Translations under genes and position numbers: made by a program
Source of the DNA: Desulforhopalus sp. IMCC35007
GTDB taxonomy: Bacteria > Desulfobacterota > Desulfobulbia > Desulfobulbales > Desulfocapsaceae
Length of the DNA: 64,000 nt
Assembly (NCBI RefSeq): GCF_005116575.1
Contig: NZ_SWCN01000003.1
Span: 186,001-250,000 of the forward strand
Direction of reading: 5' to 3'
Shown here: in pieces, positions 16,413 through 24,464 of the stretch
Layout: every line of letters starts with the position of its first letter
How positions within the stretch are numbered: the stretch's first letter is position 1
Notes under the pieces: generated by a model
Seen by the model: only the letters and a program-made list of their open reading frames with translations
What the model was told of the DNA's origin: nothing
The model's database searches: none

Positions 16413-17558
16413 TTAGCCCTTGTTGAGAAACTTCTCCAGCACCGTGCGGTGCAGAGGTATTACCTTGACCACATCGTTTTCATAATTTTCATAAGCCCAG
16501 TCCTCACTTTTTGTGTTTTGCGTACTGAATGTAACCTGGCAGATATAAATACCGATTTCTTTCCCTCCTGCAGCTACAGTGTGGTTTGCTCCGGCACTGT
16601 TTTCCGGCCAGAAATATTCAGATTTTTGCAGCAAGGCGTTGCCAATGGCGTTGGTCGATCGACCGGAAAAGCCGAATGCTGCCATCTCAACACTCTCTGC
16701 TTCACGAGTTATAATTACAATCCCGGCATCAGTTATTTTTCTTTTCCATTCAAGAAATTGCCACTTAAAATTTTCATCCAGATAATAGGTTCCATGACCG
16801 GTTTCGCCAGTACTTCCAGGAGGGTTCCCCTCCCCACCAAAACAGCTTGGAACGAGCCGATCAAACTTTCTATAGCAAAGGTAAATTGGAACTTTTTGTT
16901 CTTTATCTGCTGGAACAAACGGTTCACAGTTGAAAAGATCGGCAACCATGTATTCAACCAAATAATTCACCCTCTGGCTGCCAATCAAGATGGTGGAACG
17001 TCCTGTCCCTGTGTCTTTTCGCATGTTGTTAAAGATCCGACTTGCACGATCTTTGTCCTCTGTTAATCCTTCCCCTCTGACATCGTAAACTCCTGGGGAA
17101 AAATAAAAAGGAACATAGAGCATTTTCACCGAAGGTCTCGTGTCACGGAGTTCGGCATCTGTGGAAAGAAAATGGATTATCTTCGATGAAACAACCGAAT
17201 CATGTCTGGAAATTGATACAGGCGGAGAAGCCTGTGGTGTTGTAATAGATGTTCCTTTAAGATGATACTCCCCCACGAAAATTAATATCTTCTTTGAATG
17301 ACCCATCGCCCGCCATAATCCAGAAGGCTTAACACCAAACAAGGCGCCCGGCAAAGTATCTGCCGGTACTCCCTTCTCAATCAGCCATCCACATAATTTT
17401 TCCAAGACTTCAAGTTTGGGACACTGAATTTGATTTCGAAGAAACTTTCCTATCGTATGCCGGTGGAGCCCACAGTCTGTGGCAATTTGAGTTTCCACAC
17501 CATGCTTATAGAGATTGAGCTGTTCCAATAACTGTTTTAGCCGCCATTCGAGTTTCAT
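16413..17558 (-). CDS. HTH regulator with unrecognised C-terminal domain
   Basis: This 381-residue protein has an N-terminal XRE-like helix-turn-helix at about residues 5-60 (VETQIATDCGLHRHTIGKFL). A linker rich in Ser, Thr and Pro follows, then a long C-terminal domain from about residue 130. That domain has a TILIGSQRVNYLVEYMVADL segment, which could be a nucleotide- or ligand-binding loop, and a strand-rich end with AGIVIITREAES and GIYICQVTF. I do not recognise the C-terminal domain. It is transcribed toward the integrase and away from the replication and transfer genes. A palindromic site lies upstream. A role as ICE repressor or sensor is inferred from position. Confidence 0.7.
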   Translation of the reverse strand: MKLEWRLKQLLEQLNLYKHGVETQIATDCGLHRHTIGKFLRNQIQCPKLEVLEKLCGWLIEKGVPADTLPGALFGVKPSGLWRAMGHSKKILIFVGEYHLKGTSITTPQASPPVSISRHDSVVSSKIIHFLSTDAELRDTRPSVKMLYVPFYFSPGVYDVRGEGLTEDKDRASRIFNNMRKDTGTGRSTILIGSQRVNYLVEYMVADLFNCEPFVPADKEQKVPIYLCYRKFDRLVPSCFGGEGNPPGSTGETGHGTYYLDENFKWQFLEWKRKITDAGIVIITREAESVEMAAFGFSGRSTNAIGNALLQKSEYFWPENSAGANHTVAAGGKEIGIYICQVTFSTQNTKSEDWAYENYENDVVKVIPLHRTVLEKFLNKG

Positions 17559-17689
17559 AAAGTGCCCCCCATAAATATTTCCGGAAAATTTCAGATACCA
17601 TCAGGCTCACTATTAAAATATTTTCTCTCATCAACGCTCATGTTCCAATTTGAACCAGTTTGTCCCTTGCCAACTACATGTCCCCCCGC

Positions 17690-17712
17690 AATTGGCAAAT
17701 CGGATGCCAATT
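17690..17712. promoter_or_regulatory. palindromic operator candidate upstream of ICE regulator
   Basis: AATTGGCA (17690-17697) and TGCCAATT (17705-17712) form a perfect 8-bp inverted repeat with a 7-base spacer. The half-site AATTGGCA occurs again at 17914-17921 and a near copy AATTGGCC at 18025-18032. The site lies in the 460-base AT-rich gap (17559-18018) between the minus-strand regulator and the plus-strand HTH and replication genes, where a divergent promoter control region is expected. No convincing gene lies in this gap. Confidence 0.55.
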
Positions 17713-18018
17713 AGGCACGATCTATCGACATATACTACTTTTATTGCTGCATATAGAAAATGCCAAAAATGCTCCAAAATGTCCTCGAAACTCACCAGTT
17801 TTATAGCTCATAAGATATTGTTATTATGCTATTTATTTGACTTTATGTTCCTACTCTATTAAGCATATACCATACTATTCTGCTCAAAGTAAAGCACTAT
17901 TAAGATGAAAATTAATTGGCATTATTAAGAGCATATGAATCTTAGAGAACCTGGATATCAAAATATCACCAGCAATATCTGATGGAGAGAATCACAGGGG
18001 TGTTTCTCCAAGCAAGCT

Positions 18019-18309
18019 TTGCCAAATTGGCCTATTCAGAACACCAAAAAACCAGCACAGCGATTGATGAGGCATGTGAAGATGATACGAGACAACTCCA
18101 TGACCATAGATGAAGCGGCGAACTTGGCGAAGTGCAACTACCACACTATCCACCGAGCAATCAAGAAAGGAGATCTGGCCGCTTATAAACGAGACAAGAC
18201 TGTGGTGATTCTGGAAAAAGACCTGACTAACTGGTTAAAGAGCAAACATATCCATGCGGTAAGAATCGGCAAACCACGAAACAGTGTAAAAATTCACAGT
18301 GGCCGGTAA
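18019..18309 (+). CDS. excisionase-like helix-turn-helix protein
   Basis: The protein contains a MerR/excisionase-type helix-turn-helix: MTIDEAANLAKCNYHTIHRA, followed by IKKGDLAAYKRDKTVVILEKDLTNWLK. This is the pattern of small DNA-binding proteins used as excisionases or plasmid regulators. The longest frame opens with a TTG at 18019. ATG codons at 18067 and 18082 are plausible alternatives, and no strong ribosome binding site decides between them. It ends 6 bases before the trfA-like gene and is probably cotranscribed with it, so a role in replication or excision control is likely. Confidence 0.7.
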   Translation: MPNWPIQNTKKPAQRLMRHVKMIRDNSMTIDEAANLAKCNYHTIHRAIKKGDLAAYKRDKTVVILEKDLTNWLKSKHIHAVRIGKPRNSVKIHSGR

Positions 18310-18315
18310 CGAGCG

Positions 18316-19254
18316 TTGAAAGTCGCTCATGAACCTAAGAATCGTGCAGCAAGGAAAGAACTCAGACCACTTATGGACAAGCTTTCCGGTGTAAATGCAA
18401 TTGATGCCGCGGAAGAGCGCTATCTAAGAAAACTATCACCTGAACTACAAGACGCAATCCGAAAGCAAAAAGAAATATTAGTCCTTCCAGATTGGCCGGA
18501 AACAACACATGGAGTACCAAATATTTGCCTACGCTCTGCCCTTTTTCGAGTAATCAGGCGTGGCCGACGAGAAGCAGTCCATAAAGAAATTATTACCTCT
18601 ATTGCGGGGCTGCATATCCGCTACACAGGGTCGCTACTTGACCAGGGAGATTTCGATGTTCTGGCTCAGGCCTTTCATTTGCAATCTAGGCACCGGCATA
18701 TGGAAAAAAATTTTGAAGAATACCTACGGTTTGAGATAAAAAGCTTTCTTCGATCGATAGGCCGTCAACCAGGAAAATCTGGTCGAGAATGGCTCAAAGA
18801 TTGTTTTCGTCGCTTAATAGCAACTGTCATAGAAATGGACATTGAAACCTGCCACACTCGAACTAATGAGCGTTTAACCTATGCCGGATCACTCATTGAT
18901 GCATTTATATACCAAGAAAGCGAACAAACCTACTTTCTAAAATTAAATCCCAAACTCTCAGTTCTGTTCGCTGCAGGCATGACAAAGTTACATTGGCATC
19001 AACGACTCTGTTTACAAACAAGCCTGGCTAAATGGTTACATGGCTTCTACGCCAGTCACAAAAAACCATATTCAATAAAAGTCGTCACTTTGAAACATTT
19101 ATGCGGTTCTGACTGCAAACGATTGGCCGATTTCCGGCGCAGTCTGCGTGCGGCGATGGATGAGCTGGTCGACGTAAAAGCGATTCTAGACTGGCAAATT
19201 GATGCCCAGGACAAAGTGCATGTACAGAACCCCGAGGAAAACCTTCTAAAATGA
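18316..19254 (+). CDS. trfA: TrfA-family plasmid replication initiator
   Basis: TrfA proteins bind iterons at a plasmid origin and open it for replication. In this 312-residue protein the family signature is LPDWPETTHGVPNICLRSAL at about residues 57-76, followed by LFRVIRRGRR. Winged-helix parts follow, with YTGSLLDQGDFDVL, LTYAGSLIDAF and a C-terminal SIKVVTLKHLCGSDCKRLADFRRSL. The start is a TTG at 18316 or an internal ATG at codon 20. Six iterons begin directly after its stop codon, which is strong support. Its presence suggests that the ICE can replicate as a circle after excision. Confidence 0.85.
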   Translation: MKVAHEPKNRAARKELRPLMDKLSGVNAIDAAEERYLRKLSPELQDAIRKQKEILVLPDWPETTHGVPNICLRSALFRVIRRGRREAVHKEIITSIAGLHIRYTGSLLDQGDFDVLAQAFHLQSRHRHMEKNFEEYLRFEIKSFLRSIGRQPGKSGREWLKDCFRRLIATVIEMDIETCHTRTNERLTYAGSLIDAFIYQESEQTYFLKLNPKLSVLFAAGMTKLHWHQRLCLQTSLAKWLHGFYASHKKPYSIKVVTLKHLCGSDCKRLADFRRSLRAAMDELVDVKAILDWQIDAQDKVHVQNPEENLLK

Positions 19255-19500
19255 ATTTTCAGGGGGGCATAGCACTCACACCTGGGGGGCATAGCAGTCA
19301 CACTAAGGGGGCATAGCACTCACACCGGGGGGCATAGCACTCACACCCAGGGGGGCATAGCACTCACACTAAGGGGGCATAGCAGTCACACTTTGAAAAA
19401 TTTTAATCTTCTGGAACGTCCAGCAGTAGTGAGTTTCAGCCAGGTGGCCAAAACTGCCTAATCTTTTTTAATCTTCTTTTAATCTTTTAGGAAAAATCAT
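19255..19500. other. probable iteron-type replication origin (oriV)
   Basis: Immediately after the trfA stop come six iterons (19263-19391). An AT-rich block follows with three exact copies of TTTAATCTT (19402-19410, 19467-19475, 19478-19486) and a partial copy TAATCTT at 19459-19465. Iterons next to repeated AT-rich 9-mers are the usual layout of an origin with its unwinding element. No DnaA box was spotted by eye. The assignment as origin is inference from layout and from the adjacent initiator gene. Confidence 0.75.
19263..19391 (+). repeat. six direct iterons
   Basis: The 19-bp core GGGGGCATAGCACTCACAC starts at 19263, 19285, 19307, 19328, 19351 and 19373. Copies 2 and 6 have GTCACAC instead of CTCACAC. 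Start-to-start spacing is 22, 22, 21, 23 and 22 bases, about two helical turns, so bound proteins would lie on the same face of the DNA. Confidence 0.95.
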
Positions 19501-19522
19501 CAGAGAGGAGGTCGATAACAAA

Positions 19523-20056
19523 ATGACGCGCTCAAAACATTACCAGCAACAGATCTCCAGCCCGAAAACATGGGCTGCCGCAATGCAATGGGTGAACGGC
19601 AACAAAAAGCTTGTTCGCCAGATTGCCTCACCCTATGTCAGATTCATAGCAGGTGATAGCGAAGATCTCTACCAGGAAGCAACAATTTCCGCCTATAACA
19701 CCCTGCTCTGTTGTAAGAAAAATGGCCGGCAAGAAAGATTCATACCGTTCTTCCGAGTTATTTTCAAAACCAACTGTATCAAATTGGCATCTGGTATTCA
19801 GACGGTGCACTGCTTAGAAGAATATTTCCTCCCGCTTCAGGAAGAAACAGCTGAAAAGGTCGAACCGGAAGCTGACAAAATCGACCAGGTACTGCAAGCG
19901 GTCAGCAAGCGTCAACGACAGATCTGCCTCTGGCTTCTAGAGCAACCCACTCCTGTCAGCACTCTGGATATCGCCAGGGAATTTAAGGTCAGTAAGCGTC
20001 AGGCCTGTCGCCTGATAAGCAATACTCTTCAACGCATATCGGGAGCCTCGCAATGA
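19523..20056 (+). CDS. sigma-70-like regulatory protein of the ICE
   Basis: This 177-residue protein looks like a small sigma factor. A region-2-like stretch (PYVRFIAGDSEDLYQEATIS, then AYNTLLCCKK) is followed by a divergent middle and a region-4-like helix-turn-helix near the C-terminus (VSTLDIAREFKVSKRQACRL). GGAGG precedes the start. It overlaps the next gene in an ATGA junction and lies directly upstream of the transfer genes. A role in switching on transfer transcription is plausible but inferred. It is too divergent for me to assign to a named sigma group. Confidence 0.65.
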   Translation: MTRSKHYQQQISSPKTWAAAMQWVNGNKKLVRQIASPYVRFIAGDSEDLYQEATISAYNTLLCCKKNGRQERFIPFFRVIFKTNCIKLASGIQTVHCLEEYFLPLQEETAEKVEPEADKIDQVLQAVSKRQRQICLWLLEQPTPVSTLDIAREFKVSKRQACRLISNTLQRISGASQ

Positions 20057-20472
20057 TCTCAATCAATGACTACGCAAAAGTTACCCCAATTCCCAAACGC
20101 ACACTCAGTTATTTGCATCGCATGGGCATCATCGAAGATCCTCTGCGCCAGGCTGACTTGACCAGTCTGCACTTTTTCGAACAGATCTGGGGAAATAAAG
20201 AGCTCCTGCGAGCACAACTGAGCCGGCTTTCCATCAAAGCACGATTCAGCTTTTTGAGAACTGCCGACTTGCCATCCAAATGGGAACGGTACGCCTATAG
20301 TCGCTACTATAATCTGCAACCGGGGAAAGAACTCCCCATGCGCACCGTCATCGAAGAGATCCAGACTACCTTTCAGTTTCTGCTGAAAAAACAACAGATA
20401 CTCCGCCTGTATCAAATAAGAAATCGGGTCCAGGTTGTACGACACCGGGAAAAAAATGCGGCGAATAATTAA
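20053..20472 (+). CDS. conserved ICE protein with MerR-like N-terminus, function unknown
   Basis: The 139-residue protein starts ISINDYAKVTPIPKRTLSYL, which resembles the first helices of a MerR-type DNA-binding domain. A basic, helical, aromatic-rich remainder follows (WERYAYSRYYNLQPGKEL, LLKKQQILRLYQIRNRVQ). Its ATG overlaps the TGA of the sigma-like gene, so the two are translationally coupled and probably act together. I do not recognise the full-length family. A gap of 136 bases follows before the OmpA-like gene. Confidence 0.6.
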   Translation: MISINDYAKVTPIPKRTLSYLHRMGIIEDPLRQADLTSLHFFEQIWGNKELLRAQLSRLSIKARFSFLRTADLPSKWERYAYSRYYNLQPGKELPMRTVIEEIQTTFQFLLKKQQILRLYQIRNRVQVVRHREKNAANN

Positions 20473-20608
20473 CAAGAAACGCTCTTACAGAGCACAAACA
20501 AAGAAGTAATAAACAATATTTATTGACTCTTACTAAAAGTCTTCGGCTCTTAAAATTCCAAGAAAAAAAGGGATTATTGGTCACACCCCCCGAAAAAAGA
20601 AAATAGAG

Positions 20609-21115
20609 ATGAAGATCAAACACCAAATAATAATTTCAACTTTGACTGCTCTTCTGCTGACACCAACAAAGTCGGAAGCAGGGGTAGTTCGACAGGAATT
20701 GTACAGGTTTCAAATGACTATGAGTCAAAATGTTACCAGCAAAACCTTTCTGATCTGTGATCAGCACCAATTGCAAGAGAAGCCGGCAACCCTTTTTCGG
20801 TTGATCTTGGTACATTTCGAGTTGGGAAGCGCCCTACTCTCTGCTGCCGAAGCAGAAACCTTGCTATCCGGTCTTCAACAACATGGTATCACGGGCGAGA
20901 CGCCTTTGGCTGTAATCGGCTATACCTGCGTGTTTGGCCCCGATAAATTTAACCAGAGACTTTCTCTCAAACGAGCTGAAGCAGTTGCCGATTTTCTTCG
21001 CGATCATGGTTTTGTTGTCGCACATGTGCAGGGACAAGGAGCAAACAATCCCATCACCTATAACTTACAGGAGTTTTACAAAAATCGTCGGGTCCAAATA
21101 ACAGTATGTCCATAA
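20609..21115 (+). CDS. exported OmpA-like domain protein
   Basis: The 168-residue protein has a signal peptide (MKIKHQIIISTLTALLLTPT, cleavage near SEA-G). Its C-terminal half resembles an OmpA/MotB peptidoglycan-binding domain: FELGSALLSAAEAETL, AVIGYTCVFGPDKFNQRLSL, KRAEAVADFLRDHGF and NRRVQITV. The domain would anchor the protein to the cell wall in the periplasm. It lies 66 bases before the pilin gene and may help place the transfer apparatus across the cell wall; that role is inference. Two cysteines (CDQ and YTC) could form a disulfide. Confidence 0.75.
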   Translation: MKIKHQIIISTLTALLLTPTKSEAGVVRQELYRFQMTMSQNVTSKTFLICDQHQLQEKPATLFRLILVHFELGSALLSAAEAETLLSGLQQHGITGETPLAVIGYTCVFGPDKFNQRLSLKRAEAVADFLRDHGFVVAHVQGQGANNPITYNLQEFYKNRRVQITVCP

Positions 21116-21181
21116 GCAGATCAGGTTATTCCAACGTATTAGAACAGTAGTGATTTTATTTATCTGAGAGGAGAAAAACCC

Positions 21182-21517
21182 ATGAACATCAATTTCGCAA
21201 CCCATGCAAAGAACACCCGGCAGGCAAAAATAATAACAGGCCTGGCCGTACTTTTTGCCGCCTGCTTTATGTCGGCGAATGCCATGGCCATGGCAGTCCC
21301 TGCAGCAGGCTCCTTTGCCTATGATCTCTACGATATCGGCGTCAATCAGATCCTGCTCGGTCCCATCGGTTTTGTCGCCGGTGTTGCCTCTATGGTTTTT
21401 GCGGCGATTCTGGCCATTCGACAAATGATCTTACCCGCTGCAGGTGTCGTGCTTGGCGGTGCATTTCTACTTAAGGCCGACGCTGTAGTTCAAACCGTAG
21501 GCGCAATGATCATTTAA
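21182..21517 (+). CDS. traA: F-type conjugative pilin TraA-like propilin
   Basis: The 111-residue propilin has a long leader ending near ANAMAMA. Two hydrophobic segments follow, ILLGPIGFVAGVASMVFAAI and ILPAAGVVLGGAFLLKADAV, joined by a short basic loop. This is the layout of F-type TraA pilin, the pilus subunit held in the inner membrane before assembly. GAGGAG precedes the start at 21182. It is first in the run traA-L-E-K-B. The S26 peptidase gene at 49848 may process it. Confidence 0.82.
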   Translation: MNINFATHAKNTRQAKIITGLAVLFAACFMSANAMAMAVPAAGSFAYDLYDIGVNQILLGPIGFVAGVASMVFAAILAIRQMILPAAGVVLGGAFLLKADAVVQTVGAMII

Positions 21518-21550
21518 CATCTCTGCACTCCCAAAAGGGCACGAGTTCAG

Positions 21551-21832
21551 ATGAACAAAAACAATTACACCCACAGGTTTCCCCAATACCTCTCAAAGCC
21601 AATCCAGGTTCTCTGGTTTGAGACCGATGAATTGATCCTCTTTGTTTTTACCCTCACCCTGGCTCTTATTTACGGGAAAATTATGTGGCTGGTTTTTCTG
21701 GTGACCCAATATTTTTACACCCGCACTAAGCGATTGAAAGCCCGAGGGTTTCTTAAGCATATCCTCTACATGTTCGGTTTTATACAGATGAAGAAGTATC
21801 CTGAATATTTTCAACGGGAGTTTCATGAATGA
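21551..21832 (+). CDS. traL: type IV secretion pilus assembly protein TraL
   Basis: This 93-residue protein matches TraL of F-type systems in size and shape. A short N-terminus YTHRFPQYLSKPIQVLWFET leads to two membrane helices (LILFVFTLTLALIYG and IMWLVFLVTQYFY), a basic loop TRTKRLKARG, and a C-terminus ending YPEYFQREFHE. TraL is an inner-membrane VirB3-like component of the transfer channel. Its stop overlaps the traE start by four bases. Confidence 0.88.
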   Translation: MNKNNYTHRFPQYLSKPIQVLWFETDELILFVFTLTLALIYGKIMWLVFLVTQYFYTRTKRLKARGFLKHILYMFGFIQMKKYPEYFQREFHE

Positions 21833-22404
21833 AGACAAATATTTTTGTCCAGAAAACCAGCAATCTCTTTGTCGAAAACAGGATACTCAAATTCATCATC
21901 GTTGCATTGACCCTGGCGGTGATCTTCAATTCATTCATGGTCTACCGTGCTGTTAAATATCAGAGAGTTGTTTTGATTCCGCCGACAATGACCGGGACGG
22001 TTGAATTTATCCAGGGTAGACCCACTGACGGTTACACAAAAGATCTGAGCAGGAGGATCGTCAATCTTGCTGCCACGTATTCCCCACCGACAGCCAGGAT
22101 ACAATTCGAGGAACTCCTCTCCTATTATGCTCCGGAATCATACCCCGAGGCATCCAAGGCCTGGTATTCGCTGGCGAGCAGAGTTGAAGAGTCCCAGGTT
22201 AGTTCGGTTTTTTATTTGCAGACAATCAAACTTGGTGACGACGATATCGAAATGTTCGGCAACCTCAAACAATTTGCCGGAGACACCCTGCTTGAGAACT
22301 CGAGCAAAACTTATCTGATCAAATATCGCCTGCAGGACGGCAGATTCTATATCGTCTCATTCAAGGAAAAATTCGCCCAAAGGCAGGAGGAAGAACGTGG
22401 TTAA
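21829..22404 (+). CDS. traE: type IV secretion pilus assembly protein TraE (VirB5/VirB8-like)
   Basis: The 191-residue protein has one N-terminal membrane helix (LKFIIVALTLAVIFNSFMVY) and a periplasmic domain. It carries the TraE-like segments VVLIPPTMTGTVEFIQGRP and DGYTKDLSRRIVNLAATYSP, and near the C-terminus YLIKYRLQDGRFYIVSFKEK. TraE is a structural part of the F-type transfer apparatus in the inner membrane and periplasm. It overlaps traL by 4 bases and traK by 8, which supports tight cotranslation. Confidence 0.9.
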   Translation: MKTNIFVQKTSNLFVENRILKFIIVALTLAVIFNSFMVYRAVKYQRVVLIPPTMTGTVEFIQGRPTDGYTKDLSRRIVNLAATYSPPTARIQFEELLSYYAPESYPEASKAWYSLASRVEESQVSSVFYLQTIKLGDDDIEMFGNLKQFAGDTLLENSSKTYLIKYRLQDGRFYIVSFKEKFAQRQEEERG

Positions 22405-23134
22405 ATTATTTGTGACAACTGCGGCCCTGATGATAGTGGCAACGGGTAACAGCCTGGCGGATACTGTGATCCAGGCAGAGATTCCTACAGCCGTTCAGCT
22501 CTCGAATGTGGATATCAACCGGATCGTTTGCCCCGGGCCGATGAACGATCTGATTTTTTCTCAGGAAAAAGGCATGACGGGTCATTTTTCCGGCAACAAT
22601 GCCTTTATAAAATTCAAAATAGAGGACGCCGGGGATGAGTACATTTATGCGGATACCCAGAGTGAGCTGTTTGTGGTCTGTAACAATGCGGTCTATACCC
22701 TGCTGGTCACCCCGACCGATACTCCCTCCGTCACCCTCCGATTGGCATCCCCATCAGGCGACACTTTCAAACAAAACATCGACCAATTCAAAAAAATGCC
22801 CTTGGAGAAGCAGGCTCTGCAGATCATCAGAGAAGCCTACAACGGCACCTATCCGACCAGTTACCGGATAAGCGAATCAAATAGAATAGTACCGCTTTCT
22901 TCTGATCTGGAGGCGACATTAATACAAGTCGTGAATGTAGACGGCGTTGGATTGCGTCTGAATAAATACCTGATCAAATCAATAGCTCAGGAGCAGGTAG
23001 ATGTGGATGAGAAAATATTTTTGTCATCGTCCATCAGCCAATCGATCCTTGCGATAGCAGTTGATGATCACCGCTTAAATCCTGGTCAGTCCACTGTGGC
23101 TTTCGTCGTAGACCAGAAGGAGCTGGGAAAATGA
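22397..23134 (+). CDS. traK: type-F conjugative transfer secretin-like protein TraK
   Basis: This 245-residue exported protein has an N-terminal signal peptide (FVTTAALMIVATGNSLA). It carries the TraK/VirB9-like features IPTAVQLSNVDINRIVCPGP, then FIKFKIEDAGDEYIYAD and ELFVVCNNAVYTLLVTPTD. TraK forms the outer-membrane core with TraV and TraB. The start is GTG, overlapping the end of traE. Its stop overlaps the traB start. A Cys pair (VCPG, VCNN) may form a disulfide in the periplasm. Confidence 0.88.
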   Translation: MVKLFVTTAALMIVATGNSLADTVIQAEIPTAVQLSNVDINRIVCPGPMNDLIFSQEKGMTGHFSGNNAFIKFKIEDAGDEYIYADTQSELFVVCNNAVYTLLVTPTDTPSVTLRLASPSGDTFKQNIDQFKKMPLEKQALQIIREAYNGTYPTSYRISESNRIVPLSSDLEATLIQVVNVDGVGLRLNKYLIKSIAQEQVDVDEKIFLSSSISQSILAIAVDDHRLNPGQSTVAFVVDQKELGK

Positions 23135-24294
23135 GTCTTAAAAAAAGATTCAATGATCTTGAGCCCAAGATGAAGAAGATCGTTATCTGGTCGTGCATCG
23201 GGATCATTTTTTTGGTTCTGGTCTCAACCGGCTACAACTCTTCCCGGACAGATCCATCCGAAGGATTTTTCAACCCAAAAAAGACCAGGGAGATCCAACT
23301 TGAGCCTGATCTGATCCAGAAGACAATGCTCCGGGAACAGAGGCGTCAACTCGAATCTCTCCAGGACACAGTTGACAAAATGAAACAGGAACAAAAGAAA
23401 ACCGGACAAGAAAATAACGAGCCAACGCTGCCTGTAATCCCCACTGCCGACCAGATCGCAGAACAAAATCAATTTCCCATGCCATCACCTGAAGAGCAGC
23501 CTTGGCCACTCCCACAAGAAAGAACAGTACCGACAAACCTGCCGCAACATCCAAAACCTGAACCTCGGATGATAGGAGAAATCAGCGTCTTATCAAACCC
23601 GGCAGCTGCTACAGGAGAATTGGATCCCAAAAATATTAAAAAAAAAGGCAGAACAGTTTATCTCCCCCCTTCTTTTATGGAAGCGAAACTGTTGACCGGT
23701 TTCGACGCTTCTACTTCCGGGAAAGGAACCAGCAACCCTGAACCCCTCCTGCTCAGAATTCAAACGCCGGCAGTTCTGCCAAATGATATCAAAGCCAACC
23801 TGGCCGGATGCTTTGTCATCGCCGAGGCGGTCGGCAGGCTGGACAAGGAGCGGGCAGATGTACGATTGGTATCCCTGTCATGCCTCAGTAACGAGGGAAA
23901 GGCTATCATTGACACTCCGGTTAAAGGTTTTGTTACCGATTCGGACAGCAAGGTCGGTCTCTCCGGTCGGGTGGTCTCTAGGATGGGTGCAACTACGGCC
24001 AGAACCATTTTGGCCGGATTTTTCAGCGGCATGGGCGATATGCTAAAATCCGCCGCCACGACGCAATCAACATCCGTCCTTGGCACAACGACTACTATTG
24101 ATTCCAGCCAAGTTGCAAAATATGCCATCGGCGGCGGTATGTCTGAAGGTGCCGCAAGCCTGCACGACTTCTACTTGAGTCTTGCCAAGCAGGCAACACC
24201 GGTTATAGAGGTTGGGGCGGCAAAAGAGATTACCGTTATTGTTTCCGAGGGCAAGGAACTTGAGATCAGGGAGTTTGAGGGAGATACCCTTTGA
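23131..24294 (+). CDS. traB: type-F conjugative transfer protein TraB (VirB10-like)
   Basis: The 387-residue protein has a cytoplasmic N-terminus, one membrane helix (KIVIWSCIGIIFLVLVSTGY), a predicted coiled coil with QRRQLESLQDTVDKMKQEQ, and a Pro-rich periplasmic stretch. The C-terminal VirB10/TrbI domain includes VYLPPSFMEAKLLTGFDAST, CFVIAEAVGRLDKERADVRL and GFVTDSDSKVGLSGRVVSR. TraB spans the envelope and links inner and outer membrane parts of the channel. In related systems traV follows directly, but here 20 kb of cargo intervenes before traV at 44303. Confidence 0.9.
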   Translation: MSLKKRFNDLEPKMKKIVIWSCIGIIFLVLVSTGYNSSRTDPSEGFFNPKKTREIQLEPDLIQKTMLREQRRQLESLQDTVDKMKQEQKKTGQENNEPTLPVIPTADQIAEQNQFPMPSPEEQPWPLPQERTVPTNLPQHPKPEPRMIGEISVLSNPAAATGELDPKNIKKKGRTVYLPPSFMEAKLLTGFDASTSGKGTSNPEPLLLRIQTPAVLPNDIKANLAGCFVIAEAVGRLDKERADVRLVSLSCLSNEGKAIIDTPVKGFVTDSDSKVGLSGRVVSRMGATTARTILAGFFSGMGDMLKSAATTQSTSVLGTTTTIDSSQVAKYAIGGGMSEGAASLHDFYLSLAKQATPVIEVGAAKEITVIVSEGKELEIREFEGDTL

Positions 24295-24424
24295 GCCATA
24301 GGCACCGATCAGCTATAGTTCTTGAACATGGCAGAACCACCCTGTCCTTTCTCTAAGTGAGCGAATAATACAAACTCGGATCGGCTCTCTGAAAAAGGCT
24401 TGTAAGAAGATTCATTTTGGATAA

Positions 24425-24458
24425 TAATCTATATAATTATAATTAAATATATAGATTA
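24425..24458. promoter_or_regulatory. inverted-repeat operator of the AbiE operon
   Basis: TAATCTATATA (24425-24435) and TATATAGATTA (24448-24458) are perfect 11-bp inverted repeats separated by 12 AT-only bases, ending 6 bases before the abiEi start. AbiEi antitoxins are known to repress their own promoter by binding inverted repeats, so this is the likely operator and promoter region. Confidence 0.75.
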
Positions 24459-24464
24459 CTATCC

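Noticed and set aside
17650-17862. 70-residue plus-strand frame in the ICE control region
   Set aside because: No ribosome binding site, low-complexity hydrophobic end, AT-rich DNA and overlap with operator-like repeats.
19263-19391. Regular short repeats that could be read as a CRISPR array
   Set aside because: The repeats are separated by only 2-4 bases, so there are no spacers, and they follow a TrfA gene; iterons explain them fully.
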